A model generated the notes under the pieces. That model had not been told where the DNA came from, ran no database searches, and saw only the letters and a list, made by a program, of their open reading frames with translations. Made by a program: the position numbers and the translations under genes. Below, one piece after another: positions 7,166-16,585 of a stretch of DNA of 64,000 nucleotides. Source of the stretch: Desulfobulbaceae bacterium (GTDB lineage: Bacteria; Desulfobacterota; Desulfobulbia; Desulfobulbales; Desulfocapsaceae); contig QKIH01000007.1 in the NCBI GenBank assembly GCA_003249645.1, forward strand, positions 1-64,000. Direction: 5' to 3'. Within the stretch, counting starts at the first letter, position 1, and every line of letters starts with the position of its first letter.

Positions 7166-8104
7166 TCAGTTCGCCAGTTCGTTCACGCCGACAATTGTCA
7201 CACGTTTATCATACAGCGGCAGACATTTCTGTAATGCTTGAACAGTTTGCGGATAAGGATGACCGATACCGATGCCGCTGCCTTTTTCTTCTGCGTAAAC
7301 AATCAGTTTATCAAGCTGTGCACAGATCTTGTCAACCTGCTGTTGATTATCAAGAAAAACGTGTCTTCTTGCGGCTTTAACCCCCATCTCATGAGCAAGT
7401 GAATAGCCAATACTTTTCGAAGTGGTAAAACTGTCGACCCAAAACAGACCGTTTTCCTTGAGGTAATTAAGAACTCCCCGCATTGGCTCAATCTGCTCAG
7501 TAAAGAGAGAACCCATGTGGTTGTTTACCCCGGTAGCATAATATACTCTCTGCAGGTTCTTTTCCAGCAGCTGCATCTGTTCCGCCTGATTTTCCCCAAT
7601 CAACAGCGCCCCTTCACCGGCATCCCATTTATCGCTTTTCGGCTGCATTGGCAGGTGAAGAAGCACGGTCCTGCCGTTTTGATACGCAGTCTCCATCGCT
7701 TCCTGCATATGTGGCGCGTAAGGCAGAAACGAGAATGTAAGTGCATATGGGATTGCAAGCAGAGCCTCCCCCTCTTTTTGATGATATCCCATATCATCTA
7801 TAATTATCGATACTTGGGGAATTTTGCTGACAGGAACAACAGCAGGCTGCACCGGCTCATGATGTTCCGGAGGATTCGGTTCTTCAAAAATCACTCCGGA
7901 GGAAAGTTCTGTCGGAGAATCTGGCAGATCAGCTGCCTGTACAGTCTGAAAAAAGACAACATATCCAAGAACACCCAGACTGAAGAAGAAGAATATAGTC
8001 ATCAGGATCCAGGAGAGAAATCTTACCGGAAAACCTGTCGAAACAGCTCTCTTCTTCCTGGCCGCAGCACGCCCAGACGGTTTTCTTTTTTGCGGACTTG
8101 CCAT
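7166..8104 (-). CDS. Divergent polysaccharide deacetylase, YibQ family
   Basis: 312 residues: a basic N-terminus, one transmembrane anchor (about 28-52), then a NodB-like barrel. The family's SIIIDDMGY motif near residue 100 gives the paired aspartates, and HLPMQPK, NNHMGS and the DSFTTSKS segment follow as in YibQ/DUF610 proteins. Members are predicted periplasmic polysaccharide deacetylases, and the true substrate is not known. It sits 12 bases after the polyprenyl synthase gene and is the last gene of a dinG-ispB-yibQ run on the minus strand. Confidence 0.88.
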   Translation of the reverse strand: MASPQKRKPSGRAAARKKRAVSTGFPVRFLSWILMTIFFFFSLGVLGYVVFFQTVQAADLPDSPTELSSGVIFEEPNPPEHHEPVQPAVVPVSKIPQVSIIIDDMGYHQKEGEALLAIPYALTFSFLPYAPHMQEAMETAYQNGRTVLLHLPMQPKSDKWDAGEGALLIGENQAEQMQLLEKNLQRVYYATGVNNHMGSLFTEQIEPMRGVLNYLKENGLFWVDSFTTSKSIGYSLAHEMGVKAARRHVFLDNQQQVDKICAQLDKLIVYAEEKGSGIGIGHPYPQTVQALQKCLPLYDKRVTIVGVNELAN

Positions 8105-8116
8105 GGGTTTTATCTC

Positions 8117-9103
8117 CTACTTCTTTCTCACCAATATATATTGAGCAAGACCAAGGAGGATTTTTTTGGCATGTTGATCCCGGCAATGGAGGCTTTCAAT
8201 ATGGGCTACGGCATCTGCTATAAGCTGCTGCGCTTTTTCCAGTGATTGGGAAAAACCGTTATTTTTCTCTACCAGCTGCACGACCTGGTCAAAACTTTCA
8301 GCCCTTCTTGTTTCATTATCAAGAAGATCAAGCAGGACTTTTCTGTCCTCATCAGCGGCATTCTGCAGAGCATAAATAAGCGGCAGCGTCACCTTTCCTT
8401 CTACCAGATCGTTGCCGATTGCTTTACCGGTTTTTCCTGCATCACCAAGATAATCAAGCAGATCGTCTATGATCTGAAAAGCAGCTCCTAGATTTGAACC
8501 GTAGACAGCAAAACTTTCCCTTGTCTTCAGATCAGCCCCGCCATAAACGGCACCAACTTCACAGGCTGCGGAGATAAGCTGCGCTGTTTTCCCCTGAATA
8601 GCTTCGAAATATCTCTCCACCGAAAGTTCATAATCTTCTGAATTTCTCAGCTGGACAAATTCACCATCAACCATAGCCCGCGTTGCCTTGCAGAAAGCAT
8701 TGAGCCCGTCCTGTCCGGTGAACTCTCCAACTATGGTCATAGATCTGGCAAGCAGGAAATCGCCGGTCAATATTGCAGGAGTTAATCCATACTGCACATT
8801 AACAGATGGTTTGCCCCTCCTTTTATCAGCATGATCAATAACGTCATCATGAAGAAGTGTCGCCACATGCAGATACTCAAATGCTGCAGCCAGCATCGGC
8901 AGCTTGTGATCGTCTTTGCCGCAAAACCTTGATGCCAACAGAACCAGAAGAGGCCGAATCCTCTTACCTCCGTTAAAAACGGCATATTGCAAGACCTCTT
9001 GCAGCAGAGGATCAATTTCAGCAGCCAATCCTGCTATATCGTTTTCGATTGTCTTATCAACAGCGGCGACTTCGCCAGCCAGAAGCTCTTTTATATTGTC
9101 CAT
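8117..9103 (-). CDS. ispB: Long-chain polyprenyl diphosphate synthase (octaprenyl type)
   Basis: Trans-prenyltransferase of 328 residues that extends allylic diphosphates with IPP to make the side chain of respiratory quinones. The first aspartate-rich motif LLHDDVID is at 84-90, the second DDLLDYLGD at 213-221, and GGKRIRP at 45-51 is also conserved. The residues before the first motif (FEYLHVAT) are small or bulky in the pattern of long-chain synthases, but the exact product length cannot be read reliably. It is separated by 26 bases from dinG upstream and 12 bases from the deacetylase gene downstream. Confidence 0.9.
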   Translation of the reverse strand: MDNIKELLAGEVAAVDKTIENDIAGLAAEIDPLLQEVLQYAVFNGGKRIRPLLVLLASRFCGKDDHKLPMLAAAFEYLHVATLLHDDVIDHADKRRGKPSVNVQYGLTPAILTGDFLLARSMTIVGEFTGQDGLNAFCKATRAMVDGEFVQLRNSEDYELSVERYFEAIQGKTAQLISAACEVGAVYGGADLKTRESFAVYGSNLGAAFQIIDDLLDYLGDAGKTGKAIGNDLVEGKVTLPLIYALQNAADEDRKVLLDLLDNETRRAESFDQVVQLVEKNNGFSQSLEKAQQLIADAVAHIESLHCRDQHAKKILLGLAQYILVRKK

Positions 9104-9129
9104 TTTTCTATATAATTATGCTGTCCCTG

Positions 9130-11106
9130 TTAATTTGTCAGCAATACGTTTTCTATCCCATCCAGAGTCCTTACCACTGGAGAAGGTGGAAGACTTTTAC
9201 GAAACGTTCTACCATACCCCTTACTGAACAAACGCACATCAAGTATGGCAATGATTCCGCAATCTGTTGAAGAACGCATCAGGCGCCCGACGCCCTGTTT
9301 CAGGCTCAAAATGGCACGGGGAATCTGAAAATCAAAAAAAGGCTTTCCGCCATTTGCCTGGATTTCGTCAACTCTGGCCATCAGCACCGGGTCGCTTGGA
9401 ACCTCAAAAGGCAGTTTATCTATGATCACACAGCTCAACGATTCGCCCTGCACATCAACACCTTCCCAGAAACTTGCCACCGCCAGAAGAACTGAATCAG
9501 TCTCTTCAGCAAACTTCTCAAGCAATGTTTTACGAGGCAGGCTTCCCTGAACAAAGACCGGATAATTGACTGTTGATTCAAGATATTCTGCCACAGCATC
9601 CATACCACGAAAACTGGTAAACAGCACCAATGTTCTGCCTCCGACCAGGTTAATCAACTGCTTTACACGATCACAGACCTGCGGTAAAAAATCAGATGAC
9701 GATGGTTCCGGAAACGAATTCTCAGGAACATAGAGCCTTGTCCTTCCAGCATAATCAAATGGTGAGGCAAGCTGAAGATATTCTGTAGTTTCAGGCAGTC
9801 CGAGCCGTTGACGCAAATAGGTGAATGACCCTCCCGCAGACAGAGTGGCTGAAGTAAAAATGCAGCTATCCAGTGTTCGGTACAGAGTCTTTTCAATATC
9901 ACCGGCAATATCAACAGGTGTTACCGAGATAACAACACTTCTCTCACGGCGTTCATACCAGTGGACATAACCATAATGAACCGGCTCTTCATCAGTCAGA
10001 GCCACTTCATGAAGCAGTCTATCCAGATCAAAAGCCCGTGATGAAAGACTTCGCCAAATTTCACTATGGGTACTGTTTTTCTCTGTTTTTTCACCAATAC
10101 GACAAAGTGCAGAAGAGAGCAGTTCTACCTGCTCATGCCATTGTTGCCGTTTTTTTTCCACCAGGTCACTCAAAGGGAACCTGCCCTTTTGCGGTGGGAA
10201 AAATTTGGTAAATTCATCCATTCTCTGCCTGATACCGCTAAGCTCAGAGGAAAATTTATCGAACATCTCATCGGTCAGATCTTTCTCGGCCTGCTGTTCA
10301 ATATCTGTCAGCAAATCCAGTACCTGGTAATGACTGAAACTTTTTCCAAAAAAGGCTGTGGCAACATTCTCAATATGATGAGCCTCATCAAACACAACCG
10401 CTTCATATCTTGGAAGTACTTCACCGTGTCCGTTTTTACGAAGAGCGATATCTGAAAAGAGTAAATGATGATTCACAATTAACAGTCTTGCCTTGGCTGC
10501 ATTTTTACGAAGTCTGGTTACGAAACAGTAGGATGATTCAGGACAGTCACTTCCAAGGCAACGGCTTGAGTGTGAAGAGATCTTATTCCACAGTGGCGAA
10601 TTATCAGGCAGCCAGCTGAGCTCCGCACGGTCTCCCGTTTCAGTTGTTTTAAGCCACTGTTCAATTTTCTCTTCCTCCTCATCAGAGACCAGCGACTGCT
10701 GCGGACTGCTTCGATGCTGATACCACCTGTAATGACAGAGATAATTCTGACGGCCTTTAACGCAAAGACAATTAAACTCTTCATCGAGCACTTCTTCAAG
10801 CAATGGAATTTCTTTTTTCAGAATCTGGTCCTGCAGATTAATCGTCGCTGTTGAGACAACAACCTTCTTGCCGGACAAAAGAGATGGGATGAGGTAGGCA
10901 AGTGTTTTGCCGATTCCTGTTTCAGCTTCGGCAACCAGTATAGAGGCTATAGGATCATCAAGTTCACAGAAAGATGAACCATTTGCAAGATTTCTTTCCA
11001 CGGCTTCTGCCATTCGCTGCTGCCCTGAACGGGGTTCAAACCCCTGTAGGAAATCAGCAAGGACACCGCCTGCACCAAAATACTTCTCCATGGTAGATTC
11101 GGCCAT
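9130..11106 (-). CDS. dinG: DinG-type ATP-dependent DNA helicase with Fe-S cluster
   Basis: Superfamily 2, XPD-like 5'-3' helicase of 658 residues. Walker A GIGKT is at 64-68, candidate Fe-S cluster cysteines lie at 113-124 and 183-194, DEAHH is at 240-244 and motif VI (QGVGRLMR) is near the C-terminus. The late segments GRTLVLFTSFRGM and FWEGVDVQGESL are typical of DinG/YoaA proteins. DinG helicases unwind R-loops and G-quadruplexes and act in DNA repair. Start chosen at MAESTMEK; a start five codons later is possible. It is the first gene of the minus-strand run. Confidence 0.92.
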   Translation of the reverse strand: MAESTMEKYFGAGGVLADFLQGFEPRSGQQRMAEAVERNLANGSSFCELDDPIASILVAEAETGIGKTLAYLIPSLLSGKKVVVSTATINLQDQILKKEIPLLEEVLDEEFNCLCVKGRQNYLCHYRWYQHRSSPQQSLVSDEEEEKIEQWLKTTETGDRAELSWLPDNSPLWNKISSHSSRCLGSDCPESSYCFVTRLRKNAAKARLLIVNHHLLFSDIALRKNGHGEVLPRYEAVVFDEAHHIENVATAFFGKSFSHYQVLDLLTDIEQQAEKDLTDEMFDKFSSELSGIRQRMDEFTKFFPPQKGRFPLSDLVEKKRQQWHEQVELLSSALCRIGEKTEKNSTHSEIWRSLSSRAFDLDRLLHEVALTDEEPVHYGYVHWYERRERSVVISVTPVDIAGDIEKTLYRTLDSCIFTSATLSAGGSFTYLRQRLGLPETTEYLQLASPFDYAGRTRLYVPENSFPEPSSSDFLPQVCDRVKQLINLVGGRTLVLFTSFRGMDAVAEYLESTVNYPVFVQGSLPRKTLLEKFAEETDSVLLAVASFWEGVDVQGESLSCVIIDKLPFEVPSDPVLMARVDEIQANGGKPFFDFQIPRAILSLKQGVGRLMRSSTDCGIIAILDVRLFSKGYGRTFRKSLPPSPVVRTLDGIENVLLTN

Positions 11107-11322
11107 TATACAGCTATGCCTTTAAGCAATTTCTTTTCATAAAATAAAGCTATCTGTTAATGCTTTTTCATTCCACTTTTAGACCATAGACTGTAAACTA
11201 TAGGTATACATTGCTGTGGCAATATACATAAAAACAGCGGAAAAAGCGTGAAAAACCATATTTTGCAGTAGATTTTCCAAGATGCACGTGTAATTAGTGT
11301 GCACCAGCTTCGTACAGGACGA

Positions 11323-13152
11323 ATGGTTGAGATACTGAATAGAAAGATTGACAGCGAGCTGTCTGATCTGCACGCACTCATAAATGATAATGAAATCGTC
11401 GTTATTGTTGATGATTCTCCAGACATAGCCTTCCTTCTTTCATCTTTTCTCAAACGGCAGGAGCTCCCATTTGAACTGGCCAATTGTGCCGCAGAACTCT
11501 ATAATCTGCTTGAGACTAAAGCTGTTGCGCTGGTCCTTCTTGACATCGGCCTGCCCGATGAAGACGGCACAGAAGTTTTAAAGAAAATAGCCCCTAAATA
11601 TCCTGATCTCGGCATCATCATGGTTACCGGAACGACAGATATCCAGACTGCATTGGAATGTCTTCGCGAAGGGGCCGATGACTACCTGACCAAACCAGTA
11701 AGCATTCATCGCTTCAATCGTACAATCCACGAAATTCTCCATAAACGGAAAATGGCGATTGACAACCGCCTTTTTCAACAGGAACTTGAAGCCACAAATT
11801 TCAGGACTCAATTTCTCCATCACCTCAACCTTAAAATGAACAGTGCCTATCTCAGCACTGTAGAACTCAACGGCGTTCTTCAAGCGATCTTAGTCGGCAT
11901 AACCAGTGAAGACGGTCTCAAATTCAATCGTGCCTTTCTCGCTCTTTTTGACGAAAATCATCAGACTCTTAAAGGCAGAATGGCTATTGGCCCAGCCAGA
12001 CGTGAAGATGCAAATCGACTTTGGCGTGAGATCGAATCAAAATGTATCGGCCTCCAGCAGATTATAGATGAAATCATAGAAGGGCGTGTAATCAGAGATG
12101 TCGAGATTAACGAGATTATTGAAAAACTCGATATCCCTGCAACCGCTACCGATCACATACTTATTCATGCCTGTAACACAAGAAAAGCAATCCAGGTGAG
12201 AAACGGTCAAGCCGAAACCTGTATAGTTCAGCACGATCTGCTCGAACTTCTTAATGAGCAAAGTTTTGTGATCATGCCGCTCTATTCTCCCAGCCGGTCA
12301 TTAGGTGTTATCATTGCTGACAACTTTGTCACCGGAAAACAGATTACAGCCGAGGACATTCACTCTCTTGAAATTTTTGCTTCTCAGGCAAGTCTGGCCA
12401 TAGAACACAGCAAACTCTATCGTGAAATGCAGTGTAAAATCGATGAACTCCAGCAGGCAACGGAGGAACTGGAAAGAAGCAAGGATCTCCTGGTTGAGGC
12501 TGAAAAGCTCTCAACTCTCGGCCACATGTCTGCCCAACTGGTCCACTCCATTCGCAACCCAATTACTGCCCTTGGCGGGACGGCCAGATTACTTGCAAAA
12601 AAAAATCAGGATCCATCAACCCGCCAATTTCTCGATATTATTGTGAAAGAAGCCTCAAAAGTTGAAGATACACTGGAAGATCTTTTCAACTATGTTGATG
12701 ATGAAAAACTCCATCTGCAGGCTTCATCTCTTAACACTCTTGTTCAGCAATCTGTCATGGCCTTTTATGCCACCATGCAGAAATTAAACATTCATTGGCA
12801 GTTTCACCTCAGCGAGCTCAATCCATCAGTCACTGTTGATGTAGAAAAGATTAAACAGGTATTGCACCATCTGATTAAAAACAGTCTGGAAGCGATGGAA
12901 GGCGGAGGCGTTCTCTCAGCAACAACCAGAATAGTCGATGGGAGAAGCCAGGTAATTTTGAGCGATACCGGTCAGGGTGTTGACAATCAGCTGCTGCAAA
13001 AGGCAAGTGATGCTTTTTTTACCACCAAAACATACGGCACAGGGATGGGACTGACCATAGTTGAACAGATATTAAGCGTACATAACGCGCAGTTTTCATT
13101 CAAATCCAGGCAGGAAGGTGGCATGGAGGCAATAATCACCTTCGGCGACTAG
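11323..13152 (+). CDS. Sensor histidine kinase with N-terminal receiver and GAF domains
   Basis: About 609 residues from the ATG at 11323 (a GTG at 11299 would add eight). An N-terminal receiver domain has paired acidic residues DD near 30, phospho-acceptor D74 in LLDIGLPDEDG and K124 in TKPV. A GAF-like domain spans roughly 178-365, then a coiled coil, HisKA with H408 in LVHSIRNP, and a HATPase domain (KNSLEAMEGGG, SDTGQGVD, GTGMGLTIV). There is no transmembrane segment, so it should be cytosolic. With its own receiver at the front it probably takes phosphoryl groups from another kinase or is regulated by one; no partner regulator is adjacent. Output unknown. Confidence 0.9.
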   Translation: MVEILNRKIDSELSDLHALINDNEIVVIVDDSPDIAFLLSSFLKRQELPFELANCAAELYNLLETKAVALVLLDIGLPDEDGTEVLKKIAPKYPDLGIIMVTGTTDIQTALECLREGADDYLTKPVSIHRFNRTIHEILHKRKMAIDNRLFQQELEATNFRTQFLHHLNLKMNSAYLSTVELNGVLQAILVGITSEDGLKFNRAFLALFDENHQTLKGRMAIGPARREDANRLWREIESKCIGLQQIIDEIIEGRVIRDVEINEIIEKLDIPATATDHILIHACNTRKAIQVRNGQAETCIVQHDLLELLNEQSFVIMPLYSPSRSLGVIIADNFVTGKQITAEDIHSLEIFASQASLAIEHSKLYREMQCKIDELQQATEELERSKDLLVEAEKLSTLGHMSAQLVHSIRNPITALGGTARLLAKKNQDPSTRQFLDIIVKEASKVEDTLEDLFNYVDDEKLHLQASSLNTLVQQSVMAFYATMQKLNIHWQFHLSELNPSVTVDVEKIKQVLHHLIKNSLEAMEGGGVLSATTRIVDGRSQVILSDTGQGVDNQLLQKASDAFFTTKTYGTGMGLTIVEQILSVHNAQFSFKSRQEGGMEAIITFGD

Positions 13153-13190
13153 CTCACTCCAACTCCTTATCCCCCCCCCTCAAAAAAAAA

Positions 13191-13216
13191 GGAGCATCGC
13201 ATTTAAGCGATGCTCC
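13191..13216. terminator. Bidirectional terminator between the kinase and porin genes
   Basis: A perfect 10-bp stem (GGAGCATCGC / GCGATGCTCC) with loop ATTTAA is preceded by nine A and followed by TTT. The A run makes it a strong terminator for the leftward porin gene, and it is a weaker one rightward. A run of nine C (13171-13179) lies just before it. Confidence 0.88.
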
Positions 13217-13251
13217 TTTCAAGAAGCAATACTACTTGGTTCAGGACAAAA

Positions 13252-14394
13252 TTAGAATTTGATGTCCATACCGAAAGCAGCACCGAACTGGCTGTCATCA
13301 AGCTCATCAACATCCATGTAGCCAAGTTCTACGAAACAGGAAACACCTTCAGCAATGGTGTAGGTATAGGTGGTACCAACTTCAAATGCAGAAGTGCTGA
13401 AGTCACCATCTTGCTGATCCATGTCTGCATAGGCTGCAGTCAAACGAAGATCAGACTTCTCGCTTACAGTGTAACCAGCAATGATACCAGCAAACCAGGT
13501 ATCAACAAGCATATCACCGTAGGTGGTAACGCCGTCTGCATCAGTTGAAGCAACTACACCCTGAAGAACACCTACCTGAGAGGTAGCGCCTGGGGTGATG
13601 GTCATATCACCAGCGATCATGGTGAAACCAACTGGTACATCCATAACTGCGCCGTCTTTGGTCATACCAGCTACGAAGGTGATGGATCCAGCTTCACCGG
13701 TAGGAATTCCTACGGTTGCATAACCCATGTGTCCGTCACTATCGGTACCAGTGATATCAGACTCAACGAATGCGTAGTCTACGCTGTAGTTAACAGCGCC
13801 AAGATCTTGGGCAATACGTACAGAGTAGGTACCACCGCTTTCACCGTATGCAGGATCTTCGTAAACAACTACGGCAACAACATTGATCATGTCGTTGGTG
13901 AGTTCGTAACGTCCGATGTAGGAGTAGCTGTCCATATCATCAGCAGAAGAATCATCACCGTCGAAAGAGTACATGAATACGAAGCTGTTCATATCGTCAG
14001 CATATACAGCCTGGATTGCATCGTGATCAGTATCGTTGTTGATCATAGCGGTGAGGTGAGTTGGAATGTTACCAGCCTGGATGGTGATAGCACCAACAGG
14101 TACGCTGATGAAACCGTAATCCATTTTAACAGCATTGTTTTCTTCGCCGCTCAGGGTGTCTGCATTGAACTTCAGACGGGCTTTAGCATAGGCGCCACTC
14201 TCGGTGGTTCCTTTGAATACTGTACGAACACGGGTGCTTGCATGATTGTCGTTGCTATCAGCAAGGTTAATGTAGTTATCTTGGTAGTAGTAACGAAGAC
14301 GAGCATCGCCATTCACTTCTACGGCGGCACATGCGGTAGAAACCATGGTTCCAGCAAGCATGAGTCCTGCAGCTGCAGCAATAAACTTTTTCAT
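13252..14394 (-). CDS. Outer-membrane porin
   Basis: 380 residues with a clear signal peptide (MKKFIAAAAGLMLAGTMVSTACA) followed by alternating-residue strands, rich in Asp, Thr, Tyr and Gly, ending in a terminal phenylalanine (FGMDIKF) as beta-barrel proteins do. The mature start VEVNGDARLRYYY is typical of general porins of Desulfobacterota. It likely makes a 16-strand diffusion pore. A consensus promoter lies about 125 bases upstream and a strong terminator follows, so the gene is monocistronic. Codon use is smooth and strongly biased, which suggests high expression. Confidence 0.9.
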   Translation of the reverse strand: MKKFIAAAAGLMLAGTMVSTACAAVEVNGDARLRYYYQDNYINLADSNDNHASTRVRTVFKGTTESGAYAKARLKFNADTLSGEENNAVKMDYGFISVPVGAITIQAGNIPTHLTAMINNDTDHDAIQAVYADDMNSFVFMYSFDGDDSSADDMDSYSYIGRYELTNDMINVVAVVVYEDPAYGESGGTYSVRIAQDLGAVNYSVDYAFVESDITGTDSDGHMGYATVGIPTGEAGSITFVAGMTKDGAVMDVPVGFTMIAGDMTITPGATSQVGVLQGVVASTDADGVTTYGDMLVDTWFAGIIAGYTVSEKSDLRLTAAYADMDQQDGDFSTSAFEVGTTYTYTIAEGVSCFVELGYMDVDELDDSQFGAAFGMDIKF

Positions 14395-14519
14395 TTTTTT
14401 CTCCTTAGAATGTTCAACCCTGTAAACAGGGTCTGGATCTCACCCCACATCAACATTTTTTGCCGATTCAGCACCCCACGACGGAGCACTTTGCGGGAAG
14501 AAAAGCGAATGTCACGTCA

Positions 14520-14548
14520 ATAGTAAACTTGACATATATCCATGTCAA
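14520..14548 (-). promoter_or_regulatory. Porin promoter inside an inverted repeat
   Basis: Read leftward, TTGACA (14543-14548), a 17-base spacer and TACTAT (14520-14525) form a near-consensus sigma-70 promoter. The -35 box lies in a perfect 10-bp inverted repeat (14526-14535 and 14542-14551, AACTTGACAT / ATGTCAAGTT, six-base spacer) that may be an operator. The deduced leader is about 120 bases and contains a small hairpin (ACCCTG TAAA CAGGGT, 14416-14431). Confidence 0.75.
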
Positions 14549-14624
14549 GTTTTTTTTACCCCTGAAGTATAAAATTTTATACCCTTTTTTAGCACAATAA
14601 ATCAGGGTCTTAACCAACTTTCAC

Positions 14625-16325
14625 CTATTGCTGAATTTCAAAACTGAAAGTTTCCACTTTTGTTTTGTCAGCCATTGAAATTCCAAGGAAACTGCTTTTT
14701 CCTGCATAAGTTACTATCATTCTAACATTCTTAACTATTTTTCCATCTTCTGAAGCGGCCTTTTCACCGGTTAACCAAATATCATATGCCGACAAATAGC
14801 TTGGGTACTTCTTCGTTTTCCACGCTTCCTTAAACTCATCCCCATCCCACTTCAGGCATACTATCGATCCACCGGAATAACTTCTGCTGTTCACCAACAC
14901 TCTGTATCCCTCAAACTGGTTTTTGCCGACAATTATTTCATCTTTTCCATCGCCATCTATATCCTTGACCAGAATAGCTTCCGGGATAAATATAAGGGAT
15001 CGCCCTTCTGCCTTTTCTTTGCTTATATTTCCAAAAAGGATATTGGTCTGCGACTGTATCTCGGCAGTTGTTGGACCGAAATGAACAAGACTGCCGCCGT
15101 ATGTCTGCTCACTGACACTCAATAATTCTCCGGCAGCAGAATAGACAAGAAGTTTTTCATTCCCGTCGACTGCAACGGTTTCCTGCGTGCCATCGCCATC
15201 AAGATCCGCTAAGGCAAAATCAAAAATATTGATTCCATCAGGCAGACCAAATCTTTTCCAACCGGCATATCTGCCGGTGTTACTATCCTGTTCAAGTTCA
15301 TATATACCCCGGCCAAGAAACCCGGTTTCGAGGTTCTTTGTTGAGCGCTGACCAATTAGCAACGGTTTTTTATTTTTAAAGGTCAGCGGGCGAATGTACC
15401 AGCTGAGATTATCAGCCGATACCGCAAAACCGTCAGTTTGATTCCATGACAAAATCATCGATGAAGCCGAAAATCGCTGATCACCACTGACATATATTTC
15501 TGATTTTCCATCACCGTTCATATCGGCAACATATGTTCTGTTTGCTTTGTAGCCGGCTGCAAAATCGTATTCTCCTTCCACTCGAAGACGGTCATCTTTC
15601 ACCTTGGTAACAACAAGCCCTGTCGTGGAAAGCAGCACATGTTCAAGCGTTCCGTCACCATCAAGATCACCGCTTGCCATGCTCACAGCGGTACCACTCA
15701 GGGAGATTGTCGTATGGATACCCATCGTGATAACACTGGCATCACCCTCTTCACCGCTGACGGTTCCGGCATAAGCTCCCATTTTATATGCCTTTTCAGG
15801 ATGAGAAGTTTGAAACGCGGCTAAACCATCATCGCCAGAAACAGCATTAGATAAGTTGTACTGCTCAAAACCGAACACCTTGCTCTTAATCTCGGCAGCA
15901 AATGTATCGATTTCTGACAATATTGCGGCTTCCCCTTCTGTTGTCATCGTTAGCGTTATCGGTTCGGTACCCTGACGAGGTGAAAAAAAGCTCATCTGAA
16001 GCTTCATTCCGTCTGCGGTTTCATAACAAAAGCCGCTCCCGACAAAATCTACCCCAAGCTTTTCAAACATACTGCCTTTGTTGTCTGCAGCCCCCTCAAG
16101 CAAACTCAGATCTTTCTTACTGATGGCACTATCAACAACGGAAATGCTTCCGTCACTGGTCAGCCTGCCGGCCAACATGCTGTTTAGTGCCCCGCCTAGA
16201 TACTGGTATTTGCCGGCAGCACTCATATCAATAGGCATTAATGCCAGATTGATTTTCTCTGCCAAAGCCGGTTTCAAAGCTCCGCAAAACAACAATGCGG
16301 TCAATAGAAAAATCCTTAAGGCCAT
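14625..16325 (-). CDS. Exported FG-GAP/VCBS repeat protein
   Basis: 566 residues with a signal peptide (MALRIFLLTALLFCGALKPALA). Residues about 25-150 resemble the TolB/FlgO-like fold used to bind peptides in the periplasm (LALMPIDMSAAGKYQYLGGALNSML). The rest is a beta-propeller built from FG-GAP repeats with calcium-loop signatures DLDGDGTLEH, DMNGDGKSEI, DLDGDGTQET and DIDGDGKDEI. Such proteins are usually periplasmic or surface-attached and bind partners or glycans; no enzymatic motif is seen. It is divergent from the small outer-membrane barrel gene, which may be its partner (inference). Confidence 0.8.
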   Translation of the reverse strand: MALRIFLLTALLFCGALKPALAEKINLALMPIDMSAAGKYQYLGGALNSMLAGRLTSDGSISVVDSAISKKDLSLLEGAADNKGSMFEKLGVDFVGSGFCYETADGMKLQMSFFSPRQGTEPITLTMTTEGEAAILSEIDTFAAEIKSKVFGFEQYNLSNAVSGDDGLAAFQTSHPEKAYKMGAYAGTVSGEEGDASVITMGIHTTISLSGTAVSMASGDLDGDGTLEHVLLSTTGLVVTKVKDDRLRVEGEYDFAAGYKANRTYVADMNGDGKSEIYVSGDQRFSASSMILSWNQTDGFAVSADNLSWYIRPLTFKNKKPLLIGQRSTKNLETGFLGRGIYELEQDSNTGRYAGWKRFGLPDGINIFDFALADLDGDGTQETVAVDGNEKLLVYSAAGELLSVSEQTYGGSLVHFGPTTAEIQSQTNILFGNISKEKAEGRSLIFIPEAILVKDIDGDGKDEIIVGKNQFEGYRVLVNSRSYSGGSIVCLKWDGDEFKEAWKTKKYPSYLSAYDIWLTGEKAASEDGKIVKNVRMIVTYAGKSSFLGISMADKTKVETFSFEIQQ

Positions 16326-16508
16326 AAGTTCTCCATTCTGTACAATTTGAGGTTAAACGGCTCACATGGTTTAAAAAAAAAGATCACCATGTTTGGTTCT
16401 ATATCGCAAATCGCTACAACCCGCAACAGTTGTTACTTTTTGTATTCGACTCACTATTTTCAGTCTTCAAAAGTTTATTTTACTGCCCAATTCTTGATTC
16501 TATTTCCC

Positions 16509-16537
16509 TTGACATTTTCCCTATCAAGATTCATTAT
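16509..16537 (+). promoter_or_regulatory. Probable promoter of the small outer-membrane protein
   Basis: TTGACA (16509-16514), 17 bases, then CATTAT (16532-16537); a TATTAT also lies 3 bases on. It lies about 50 bases before the ATG of the barrel gene, in the 260-base divergent region shared with the FG-GAP gene. Confidence 0.6.
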
Positions 16538-16585
16538 TATCTAAAGTTAAAAAAATTGTACCGAGGTAAAATTTAAACTATCGAC

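Noticed and set aside
7517-8245. 242-residue frame opposite the YibQ and polyprenyl synthase genes
   Set aside because: Spans the junction of two well supported genes on the other strand; composition unlike a protein.
13171-13179. Run of nine C as a phase-variation tract
   Set aside because: It lies between convergent genes in front of a terminator and cannot affect a frame or promoter.
13729-14523. 264-residue frame opposite the porin
   Set aside because: Mirror of the strongly biased codon use of the porin gene; no ribosome-binding site or family features.
16364-16392. ACATGGT / ACCATGT repeat in front of the FG-GAP gene
   Set aside because: Only seven bases with a 15-base A-rich spacer and no promoter match; too weak to call an operator.
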